The position numbers and the translations under genes are program-made. The notes below the pieces were generated by a model, which ran no database searches, was not told where the DNA came from, and saw nothing but the letters and a program-made list of their open reading frames with translations. DNA of 64,000 nucleotides from CBDBJR01 sp965206445. GTDB lineage: Bacteria > Pseudomonadota > Gammaproteobacteria > Arenicellales > Poriferihabitantaceae. Below are positions 49,893 through 56,748 of the stretch, in pieces. The stretch is from assembly GCA_965206445.1 (NCBI GenBank), contig CBDBJR010000002.1, positions 744,001 through 808,000 of the forward strand, given 5' to 3'. Numbering within the stretch: position 1 is the first letter of the stretch; each line of letters begins with the position of its first letter.

Positions 49893-51434
49893 CTACAGGG
49901 GCCGGACGCCGGAGCGCCGGAGCAGTTCTTGCTGTACCTGCTCCAGGCGGGCCGATAAGCCGCGATGCAGATAGGAATCGACCGCTACCGAGTGCAAGGC
50001 CAGCTTGAGTGCGCTTTCCGCCGCTTGATACGCGCCCAGGGCGATCAGGTATTCCGCGGTCGCCTGATGGGCTTCGGCGAAATTGCCCAGCGCGCCATGG
50101 GCGCGTGCCAGCGGCGGGTAGAAGCGAAAATTATCCGGGTGGCGGCGCAGTTGATAGCGCAAAACCCGCTTGGCTTCGTCGGGCTGCCGGTTGGCGAGCA
50201 ATGCTTCGGCCAGGTAAAACGTCAAAAATGACTGCTCCGGGTGCGCTTTGACCAGCGCTTGCAGCCGTTTCACCGCCACTGCGGGGCGCCCGGCGAGCGT
50301 GTCGATCTGCGCGCCGGCAATGTGGAAGGCGATGGTGTCGGGCCGGGATGTGAGCAGTCGGTCGATTATCGTGCCGGCCGCTGCGTAGTTGCGCTGCTGC
50401 ATATTGGTCAGCGCCATGCCGTATTCTGCGGCCGCCTGTTCGGGCCCGTGCTGTTGTTTGGCGCGCTCGGCGAATTGCCCGAGCAGCTGCGGCAATTCCT
50501 GCCGCTCGGTCTGTATCACCCGCAGCTTGGCCTTGGTGGTCAGGTAGTCGGCGCTGACGGGGGGGGTGGCCGGTGGGTAGGCGTTGAGCCGCGATTCGGA
50601 CTCGGCAACCCGCACATACGACAACGGATGGGTGCGTAAGAACTCGCGGATTTGTTCATATTGCGTCCGCCCATAGCGTTCCAGCTTGCGGAAGAAGCTC
50701 GGCAGCCCCATCGGGTCGAAGCCGGCGTGCGCCAGATAGCGCATGCCGAGGGCGTCGGCTTCGCTTTCAAACTCGCGCGTATAGGCCAGCCGGTTGGATA
50801 GCGCGTTGGCGCTGCTGGCGACCAGGCCGGCGAGGCCGAGCTGGCCGCCGATCAGGATGGAGCCGAGTATTGCCGCCGCGGTCGGGATTTTTCCGCGCTG
50901 CAATTTGGCCATCAGGCGCACCTGATGGCGCTGCGTGAGGTGGGCGATTTCATGCCCCAGCACGGCCGCCAGCTCGCTTTCGTTTTCGGTTTCGAGGACC
51001 AGGCCGGAGTGGAACGTGATAAACCCGCCGGGGACGGCAAACGCATTCAGGCTCGGCGCGCGGATGAGGTTGAATTCCAGCTGCAACCCCAGCGTGTCGG
51101 CCTGGTCGGCTATCCGCTGCCCCAGTCGATTCAGATAATTGCGCAGTTCGGGGTCTTTGATATACTGGTTGCTGCTCAGCAATTGGCGCTGAAAGTGCTT
51201 GCCGATCTCGGCTTCCTGCGCCGGCGACAGATAGCGTGAATCGCTGTCGCCCAGTTCCGGCAGCGAGTTGCTGGGTGTGGTGTTGTTGGGTGTCGGGGTG
51301 TTGGGTGTTGGGGTGTTGGTTTGGGCGTGCGCGTTTTGGTCGCCGGACGGGCCTGGAAGCAGCCCGGTCAGGGGGATCAGCCAGGCCGCGGCAACGGCGG
51401 CGAGCAGTGCGGTTTTACGCCTGTTGGTCGGCAT
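49893..51434 (-). CDS. bepA: M48 metalloprotease with TPRs, BepA-like
   Basis: The 513-residue periplasmic zinc protease matches BepA (YfgC), which assists LptD assembly and degrades misassembled outer-membrane proteins. It has a signal peptide (ALLAAVAAAWLIPLTGLLPG), a low-complexity T/P/N linker, AEIGKHFQRQLL, the zinc motif VLGHEIAHLTQRHQ, the third ligand in FESEADALGM, THPLSYVRVAESESR, and a C-terminal half of TPR-like helices. ATG 51434 gives a proper signal peptide. It is divergent from tusA, with 169 bases between. Confidence 0.92.
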   Translation of the reverse strand: MPTNRRKTALLAAVAAAWLIPLTGLLPGPSGDQNAHAQTNTPTPNTPTPNNTTPSNSLPELGDSDSRYLSPAQEAEIGKHFQRQLLSSNQYIKDPELRNYLNRLGQRIADQADTLGLQLEFNLIRAPSLNAFAVPGGFITFHSGLVLETENESELAAVLGHEIAHLTQRHQVRLMAKLQRGKIPTAAAILGSILIGGQLGLAGLVASSANALSNRLAYTREFESEADALGMRYLAHAGFDPMGLPSFFRKLERYGRTQYEQIREFLRTHPLSYVRVAESESRLNAYPPATPPVSADYLTTKAKLRVIQTERQELPQLLGQFAERAKQQHGPEQAAAEYGMALTNMQQRNYAAAGTIIDRLLTSRPDTIAFHIAGAQIDTLAGRPAVAVKRLQALVKAHPEQSFLTFYLAEALLANRQPDEAKRVLRYQLRRHPDNFRFYPPLARAHGALGNFAEAHQATAEYLIALGAYQAAESALKLALHSVAVDSYLHRGLSARLEQVQQELLRRSGVRPL

Positions 51435-51603
51435 TGGGTGTCTGGTGGCTTGAGTGGGTTCGATGGGGCGCGGTTTGAAATCGGGTTGCAGCCGGCGAGC
51501 CAACATCCGTGTCTCCGGTTGTGCAGTTGGGCCAGTATAATTGAACTATGTTTACAAACCAAGCCGCCAGATCAGTCTGTGTCGCCGCCCGGGCCGTTGA
51601 CGC

Positions 51604-51849
51604 ATGAGCAGCCCGCCGACCCGCGCTGCGCCGCAGGAAATCGACGCCCGGGGGTTGAGCTGCCCGCTGCCGATACTCAAGGCGAAAAGGGCGTTGAATC
51701 GGCTGCGCTCCGGCGAGCTGCTCAGGGTGGTTGCGACCGACCCGGGGGCGGTCAAAGATTTCGAGTCGCTGGTCGGCCAGACCGGCGACCGGCTGCTGGA
51801 GTCGACGGCCAGCGACGGTGAGTTTGGGTTCTTGATTGAGAAAGCATAG
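51604..51849 (+). CDS. tusA: TusA-family sulfur carrier, duplicate A
   Basis: The 81-residue TusA-like protein has its persulfide-carrying cysteine in ARGLSCPLPILKAKRAL and the downstream ELLRVVATDPGAVKDFESLV strand-helix. TusA passes sulfur to tRNA thiolation or, in sulfur oxidisers, into Dsr/Hdr-type oxidation. It differs from duplicate B (52626) at only about four residues. An identical 5' flank (from about 51550) shows the whole block was copied. Either copy could serve MnmA or sulfur oxidation; no dsrE or rhd gene is adjacent. Confidence 0.85.
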   Translation: MSSPPTRAAPQEIDARGLSCPLPILKAKRALNRLRSGELLRVVATDPGAVKDFESLVGQTGDRLLESTASDGEFGFLIEKA

Positions 51850-51913
51850 GCGTGTGGCATTGGTGGCGGTGGATTTAAGGAAAATCTGATTTATTGCCAT
51901 AATTGTTTAAAAT

Positions 51914-51978
51914 ACAGGAGCACGGACATTCCTGTCCGTGTTTTTAAAATAAACGGGTTGGAAAACCCGTTCTCCTTT
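51914..51978 (+). repeat. 65-bp double-hairpin element, copy 4
   Basis: The element has CACGGACATTCCTGTCCGTG, an AT-rich centre, then AACGGGTTGGAAAACCCGTT. It joins directly to a 5'-truncated tusA fragment, so it marks a duplication breakpoint. 51850-51913 is an AT-rich spacer without a gene. Confidence 0.8.
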
Positions 51979-51980
51979 TG

Positions 51981-52109
51981 CTCAGGGTGGTTGCGACCGA
52001 CCCGGGGGCGGTCAAAGATTTCGAGGCGCTGGTCGGCCAGACCGGCGACCGGCTGCTGGAGTCGACGGCCAGCGCCGGTGAGTTTGGGTTCTTGATTGAG
52101 AAAGCGTAG
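51981..52109 (+). pseudogene. 5'-truncated third tusA copy
   Basis: In-frame sequence from LRVVATDPGAVKDFEALV to the end EFGFLIEKA matches duplicate B exactly at the protein level. The CPLP active-site half is missing because the double-hairpin element abuts it. It has no start codon of its own and is not expected to be functional. Confidence 0.8.
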
Positions 52110-52206
52110 GTGTGTGGCATTGGTGGCGGTGGATTTAACGGATAGGTGTGGTTTTGCCGCTGGTGGGGGGTGGGATTTTGGGGTGGTGATTGGGTTGTGC
52201 GGTGGC

Positions 52207-52310
52207 CCTCACCCCGGCCCTCTCCCAGAGGGAGAGGGGGTTTCCGGGTATTCGGGGTTTTCGGGTTTTCGGGTTTGGCCCTCTCCCTCTGGGAGAGGGT
52301 TTGGGTGAGG
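52207..52310. repeat. CCCTCTCC-type palindromic repeat
   Basis: The two hairpins CCCTCTCCCAGAGGGAGAGGG and CCCTCTCCCTCTGGGAGAGGG are separated by a short TTTCGGG-repeating centre. It sits in the first unit of the duplicated tusA-lipoprotein block; its twin is at 52967-53048. Confidence 0.75.
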
Positions 52311-52358
52311 GCGGGCCGGCATACGCCTGTAATCGCCGCCACTCGATCCGCCGTGCGG

Positions 52359-52568
52359 CTACAGCAGGAAATGATGCGCCGGTATGCGGCGCCATTTTGC
52401 TGCCGATAGCCGCCATTCGTCACCGTCCTGGGTCAGCTCCAGATCGAACCGCAGCAGCTCCGCTTGCAGATTGACCAGACTGTCGACCCCGTCGATTGGC
52501 TCACCGGCGGCAGCCACCAGCACCGTGACGGTGGCGCGCGACCCGGCGACGTCGATCTGTTTGATCAC
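52359..52568 (-). pseudogene. Duplicated 3' end of the lipoprotein gene
   Basis: The last 69 codons of the lipoprotein at 53096-53593 (from VIKQIDVAGSRATVTVLVAA to IPAHHFLL) are repeated here almost identically. The copy stops at KVIKQ where the sequence switches to the tusA 5' flank, at TTGATCACTTTG joined to TTTACAAACC. That is the junction of the tandem duplication. Confidence 0.85.
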
Positions 52569-52625
52569 TTTGTTTACAAACCAAGCCGCCAGATCAGTCT
52601 GCGTCGCCGCCCGGGCCGTTGACGC

Positions 52626-52871
52626 ATGAGCAGCTCGCCGACCCGCGCTGCGCCGCAGGAAATCGACGCCCGGGGGTTGAGCTGCCCGCTGCCGATACTC
52701 AAGGCGAAAAGGGCGTTGAATCGGCTGCGCTCCGGCGAGCTGCTCAGGGTGGTTGCGACCGACCCGGGGGCGGTCAAAGACTTTGAGGCGCTGGTCGGCC
52801 AGACCGGCGACCGGCTGCTGGAGTCGACGGCCAGCGCCGGTGAGTTTGGGTTCTTGATTGAGAAAGCATAG
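52626..52871 (+). CDS. tusA: TusA-family sulfur carrier, duplicate B
   Basis: This 81-residue protein has the same CPLP cysteine motif as duplicate A, with SSSPTR at the N-terminus, DFEALV for DFESLV and TASAGEF for TASDGEF. It is followed by the intact form of the downstream spacer and the full lipoprotein gene (convergent), so this may be the ancestral locus; the 51604 copy is next to the ancestral upstream flank. Together they are the two ends of one tandem duplication. Confidence 0.85.
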   Translation: MSSSPTRAAPQEIDARGLSCPLPILKAKRALNRLRSGELLRVVATDPGAVKDFEALVGQTGDRLLESTASAGEFGFLIEKA

Positions 52872-52966
52872 GTGTGTGGCATTGGTGGCGGTGGATTTAA
52901 CGGATAGGTGTGGTTTTGCCGTTGGTGGGGGGTGGGATTTTGGGGTGGTGATTGGGTTGTGCGGTG

Positions 52967-53048
52967 GCCCTCACCCCGGCCCTCTCCCAGAGGGAGAGGG
53001 AGTTTTCGGCTTTGGCCCTCTCCCTGTGGGAGAGGGTTTGGGTGAGGG
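52967..53048. repeat. CCCTCTCC-type palindromic repeat
   Basis: This is the shorter twin of 52207-52310, with hairpins CCCTCTCCCAGAGGGAGAGGG and CCCTCTCCCTGTGGGAGAGGG around a 14-base centre. It lies between convergent tusA and lipoprotein genes and could act as a shared terminator. Confidence 0.7.
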
Positions 53049-53095
53049 TGGGCCGGCATACGCCTGTAATCGCCGCCACTCGACCCGCCGTGCGG

Positions 53096-53593
53096 CTACA
53101 GCAGGAAATGATGCGCCGGTATGCGGCGCCATTTTGCCGCCGATAGCCGCCATTCGTCACCGTCCTGGGTCAGCTCCAGATCGAACCGCAGCAGCTCCGC
53201 TTGCAGATTGACCAGACTGTCGACTCCGTCAATTGGCTCACCGGCGGCGGCCACCAGCACCGTGACGGTGGCGCGCGACCCGGCGACGTCGATCTGTTTG
53301 ATCACTTTGTGCAGATACAGGTGGTGGTTCCGCAGCAGGTAGATGCGTACGATTGCGCGCAGGGCTTTCTTGTCCCGGCCCTCGCCGTCATAGTAGTCGT
53401 CGCTGATCCAGTCGAGCAGCACACCGGCGTCGCGCTCCTCCGCCGCGGTTTCGAGTTGATTCAGGCCGGCGCGGATTTGCTCTTCGGCGGACTTCGGCGG
53501 CCCGCAGGCCGACAGCAGCAGGCCCAGCACCAGCCAGACCGGCCAATGGCCGTAGCGGGAAAATGCGGTGCGGCGGTCAGCGCAGTGTTTCAA
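53096..53593 (-). CDS. Small lipoprotein, possibly NTF2-like
   Basis: The protein has about 165 residues. A lipoprotein signal is visible (HWPVWLVLGLLLSACGPP, lipobox L-S-A-C). The mature part is helical then beta: EEQIRAGLNQLETAAEERDA, LLDWISDDYYDGEGRDKKAL, then alternating strands ending WRLSAAKWRRI. This layout resembles NTF2/SnoaL-like cone folds, but the match is by pattern only. TTG 53593 is taken as start; it overlaps the 3' end of rpiA, suggesting coupling. The 3' end is duplicated at 52359. Confidence 0.6.
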   Translation of the reverse strand: MKHCADRRTAFSRYGHWPVWLVLGLLLSACGPPKSAEEQIRAGLNQLETAAEERDAGVLLDWISDDYYDGEGRDKKALRAIVRIYLLRNHHLYLHKVIKQIDVAGSRATVTVLVAAAGEPIDGVDSLVNLQAELLRFDLELTQDGDEWRLSAAKWRRIPAHHFLL

Positions 53594-54233
53594 TGCCTTG
53601 CTCCGATGCCAGCAGCAGCAGGTCGGCGGGCCGCAACGCGAACAGCCCGACACTGACCACGCCGGGGATCTGATTGATTTGCCGCTCCATTTCTACCGGG
53701 TTGTCGATGCGCAGATGGTGTACGTCCAAAATCCGGTTGCCGTGGTCGGTGGTAAATCCGCTGCGTAACTGCGGCTGTCCGCCGAGCTCGGTGCAGCGTC
53801 TGCCGACCAGGCTTTGCGCCATCGGTATCACCTCGACCGGCAGTGGAAACGTACCCAGCATGGCGACCAGTTTACACTGTTCGGCGATGCAGATAAAGCG
53901 CTCGCTCGCCTGGGCGATGATTTTTTCTCCGGTCAGCGCGCCGCCGCCGCCCTTGAGCAGGTGCAGGTGGCGGGTTGCTTCATCGGCGCCGTCGACGTAC
54001 AGCGGCAGCGGGGCGACCTGGTTGAGGTCGCATAGCGCGATGCCCTGCGCGCGGAGCCGTTCGGCACTGGCCCGGGAGCTGGCGACCGCGCCGTCGAGTC
54101 GGCCTTTGATTTTGCCGAGGCAGTCGATAAAGCAATCGACTGTCGAGCCGGTGCCGACGCCGACGATGTCGCCGTTCTGGATGTATTCCAGCGCCGCTTC
54201 GGCGGCCGCTTGTTTCAGCTTTTTATGCGCCAT
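53577..54233 (-). CDS. rpiA: Ribose-5-phosphate isomerase A
   Basis: RpiA interconverts ribose-5-P and ribulose-5-P in the pentose phosphate and Calvin cycles. The 218-residue protein shows DIVGVGTGSTVDCFID, PLYVDGADEAT with the catalytic acidic residues, LLKGGGGALTGEKIIA with the catalytic lysine region, and FTTDHGNRILDVHHL. ATG 54233 (MAHKKLKQAAAEAALEYI) matches the family start. It lies between the lipoprotein and the CbbQ-like gene, all on the minus strand. Confidence 0.95.
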   Translation of the reverse strand: MAHKKLKQAAAEAALEYIQNGDIVGVGTGSTVDCFIDCLGKIKGRLDGAVASSRASAERLRAQGIALCDLNQVAPLPLYVDGADEATRHLHLLKGGGGALTGEKIIAQASERFICIAEQCKLVAMLGTFPLPVEVIPMAQSLVGRRCTELGGQPQLRSGFTTDHGNRILDVHHLRIDNPVEMERQINQIPGVVSVGLFALRPADLLLLASEQGIETLR

Positions 54234-54267
54234 AGCCGGGGCGGTGTGCTGCTTGATGGGTTGGCGG

Positions 54268-55140
54268 TCATGTAGCCCACCTGACAAGGGGGGTTGGGGG
54301 GTTGGAGCCAGTGACAAGGGGGGTTGGAACCGGTTTGGGCGCAGTGCCAGGCCTTTTAACCCCCCCAGCCCCCCTTGTCAGGGGGGTGAGGGTGTCGCAA
54401 ATCGCGCCGCTACAGGCGGCGCGGGGTTCGATGCCGCTCATCATCAGTTTGGCGGCATGCACCAGTAATCGGGTGCTGGCGCCTTCGTCGAGGCCCTTGC
54501 CTTTCAGGTTGCGGGTCATGTCGGCAAATTTCACCAGGCGCGCTGCCGCGGCTTGATCCAGTTTCGATTCGGTGCTGATGATAGCACATTCCAGCGCGGC
54601 TTCCGGGTAGTCGAAATCGATTGAGACGAAGCGCTGGCGGGTGCTTTGCTTCAGGTCTTTGAGCACGCTTTGATAGCCGGGGTTGTAGGAGACGGTCAGG
54701 CAGAACCGGTCCGGCGCCGACAGCAGCTCGTTGGTTTTCTCGATCGGCAGGACGCGCCGATTGTCCGCCAGCGGGTGAATCACCACCGTGGTGTCTTTGC
54801 GGGCTTCGACGATTTCATCGAGATAGCAGATGCCGCCGCCGCGTACCGCCCGACTCAACGGGCCGTCGATCCAGCGGGTTTCGCCGCCAATGATCAGATA
54901 GCGCCCGACCAGATCGGCGGCGGTTAAATCGTCGTGGCATGATACGGTGATTAACGGGCGCTGCAACCGCCAGGCCATGTGCTCCATGAAGCGGGTTTTG
55001 CCGCAGCCGGTTGGGCCTTTGAGCAGCACCGGTATGCGGTTTTTGCAGGCCGCCTCGAACAGTTCGATCTCGTTTTTTTGCGGTGCGTAGAACGGCTGCT
55101 CCGAGATCAGGTAGTCGGTCAGTGGCGTGTCTGAGGGCAT
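54268..55140 (-). CDS. cbbQ: CbbQ/NirQ/NorQ-family AAA+ ATPase with altered C-terminus
   Basis: This 290-residue MoxR-type chaperone ATPase of the CbbQ group activates Rubisco or, as NirQ/NorQ, nitric oxide reductase. It has EQPFYAPQKNEIELFEAA, Walker A LLKGPTGCGKTRFMEH, CHDDLTAADLVGRY, Walker B GGGICYLDEIVEARKD and FCLTVSYNPGYQ. The last 35 or so residues (after AICDTLT) are encoded by a palindromic repeat and read PLTRGAGGVKRPGTAPKPVP..., unlike any family C-terminus. The ATPase core is intact. The partner cbbO/norD gene and Rubisco or Nor genes are not in the window. Confidence 0.85.
   Translation of the reverse strand: MPSDTPLTDYLISEQPFYAPQKNEIELFEAACKNRIPVLLKGPTGCGKTRFMEHMAWRLQRPLITVSCHDDLTAADLVGRYLIIGGETRWIDGPLSRAVRGGGICYLDEIVEARKDTTVVIHPLADNRRVLPIEKTNELLSAPDRFCLTVSYNPGYQSVLKDLKQSTRQRFVSIDFDYPEAALECAIISTESKLDQAAAARLVKFADMTRNLKGKGLDEGASTRLLVHAAKLMMSGIEPRAACSGAICDTLTPLTRGAGGVKRPGTAPKPVPTPLVTGSNPPTPLVRWAT
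54276..54395. repeat. CCTGACAAGGGGGG palindromic repeat inside the cbbQ 3' end
   Basis: The outer arms CCTGACAAGGGGGGTTGGG and CCCAGCCCCCCTTGTCAGG are inverted repeats, with a second internal TGACAAGGGGGGTTGGA. The element lies within the coding frame of the CbbQ-like gene and supplies its last codons and stop. It is the only copy of this family seen in the window. Confidence 0.75.
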
Positions 55141-55398
55141 GGGCGGATGCGTGCGTCTGGGTGTGCTGATTCGAGCGGCGATTATGCCATATCGATGGCC
55201 GCCGGGCGGGCATGGCGCCGGATTGAGTTTGTCTATAGCGGCATTGAAAAAACCAGGGTGCCGCCGTGGCTGCCGGTCGCGCAGGTTGGCAAAAAACGGT
55301 ATAGTAACCGCCCCAACCGCTCGGCGATGCCGGGTATGGTCGGCGCCGAATGGCGGTGCTGCGGGGTGTGAATCGAGGAGCGAAAGCGGGATTGCCTG

Positions 55399-56724
55399 AT
55401 GACAGAGGTGGTGACAACGTGTGAAACGATTCTGGTGGTTGGCGGCGGGATTAGCGGCATGACCACCGCTTTGGAGGCGGCGGAGTGCGGCAAGGACGTG
55501 GTGTTGATTGAGAAAAACCCGTCTTTGGGCGGGCGGGTGTCGCAGTTGTATCGGTATTTCCCGAAATTATGCCGCCCGAGTTGCGGCCTGGAAATCAATC
55601 TGCGCCGCATCAAGGCCAATCGTCGGCTGCGCGTGATCACGATGGCCGAGATCGCGCAGATCTCCGGCACGGCGGGCGATTATACCGCGACCATCAATAT
55701 CATCCCCCGCTATGTCAATGAGAACTGCACCGCCTGCGGCGCCTGCGCCGATGCGGTCAGCAGTGAGATCGATGACCCGCATAATTACGGCCTGTGCAAA
55801 ATCAAGGCGGCGTATCTGCCGCATAACATGGCCTATCCGCAGCGCTATGTGCTCGATCCGTCGATTGTCGGCACCGAGCAGGGCGAGCAGGCCAAAGCGG
55901 CGTGCCGTTACGGGGCGATCGATTTGGAGATGCAGCCGGAGACGGTGCGGATCAAATGCGGGGCGGTGGTGTTTGCGACCGGCTGGCGGCCGTATGATGC
56001 GGCGAAAATTCAGCCGTACGGGTATGGGCAGTACGCCAACGTGATTACCAGTGTCGAGCTGGAGCGGATGATGGATCCGTTCGGCCCGACCGGCGGCAAA
56101 CTGCTGCGCCCGTCGGATGGCCGGCCGGCGAAGAATATCGCGTTTATTCAGTGCGCCGGCTCGCGCGATAAAAACCATCTGGCGCACTGCTCGCGCGTCT
56201 GCTGCATGGTGTCGCTCAAGCAAAGCACGTACATCGGCGAGCTGTTTGCCGATGATGCGGAGGCCAAAGCGGTGATTTATTACATCGATATCCGCACCAT
56301 CGACCGCTTCGAGGATTTTGAGCGGCGCGTGCGCGCCGACCCGCGGGTGCATTTCATCAAATCCAAGGTGGCCAATATCGAGCAGGATACGCCGACCCGG
56401 GATGTGCTGCTGCAGGGCGTCGATACCCACGGCTATAAACGCTATAGCAATCGGCATGATCTGGCGGTTTTGGCGGTCGGTATGCAGCCGGGGCTGGACG
56501 TGGCGGCGGTGGCGCCGGCGGTGGCGCTCGATAGCGCCGGCTTCATCGAGCTGGATGCGGCCAACGGCGGGTTGTTTGCGGCCGGCTGTGCGTCCAATGC
56601 GCTGGATGTCAACCGCTCGGTGCAGTCGGCAACGGCGGCGGCCTTGCGCGCGATTCAGGTGGTCAACCGCGTCGCAGCCGGCCAATCGCCGCTGCCCGGG
56701 TTGGCCGTTGCTGCGCCGGTTTAG
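55399..56724 (+). CDS. qmoA: QmoA, FAD-containing HdrA-like subunit
   Basis: The 441-residue flavoprotein is closely similar to QmoA of the quinone-interacting membrane-bound oxidoreductase that exchanges electrons with APS reductase. It begins TILVVGGGISGMTTALEAAE (FAD) and continues EKNPSLGGRVSQLYRYFPKL, CRPSCGLEINLRRIK, VNENCTACGACADA, IQCAGSRDKNHLAHCSRVCC and a C-terminal ASNALDVNRSVQSATAAAL. These match HdrA/QmoA landmarks. In sulfur oxidisers Qmo is thought to carry electrons from AMP-dependent sulfite oxidation toward quinone. qmoB follows at once; aprAB is not in the window. Confidence 0.92.
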   Translation: MTEVVTTCETILVVGGGISGMTTALEAAECGKDVVLIEKNPSLGGRVSQLYRYFPKLCRPSCGLEINLRRIKANRRLRVITMAEIAQISGTAGDYTATINIIPRYVNENCTACGACADAVSSEIDDPHNYGLCKIKAAYLPHNMAYPQRYVLDPSIVGTEQGEQAKAACRYGAIDLEMQPETVRIKCGAVVFATGWRPYDAAKIQPYGYGQYANVITSVELERMMDPFGPTGGKLLRPSDGRPAKNIAFIQCAGSRDKNHLAHCSRVCCMVSLKQSTYIGELFADDAEAKAVIYYIDIRTIDRFEDFERRVRADPRVHFIKSKVANIEQDTPTRDVLLQGVDTHGYKRYSNRHDLAVLAVGMQPGLDVAAVAPAVALDSAGFIELDAANGGLFAAGCASNALDVNRSVQSATAAALRAIQVVNRVAAGQSPLPGLAVAAPV

Positions 56725-56748
56725 CCGGCGTTGATGCAGGGCAGCAGG

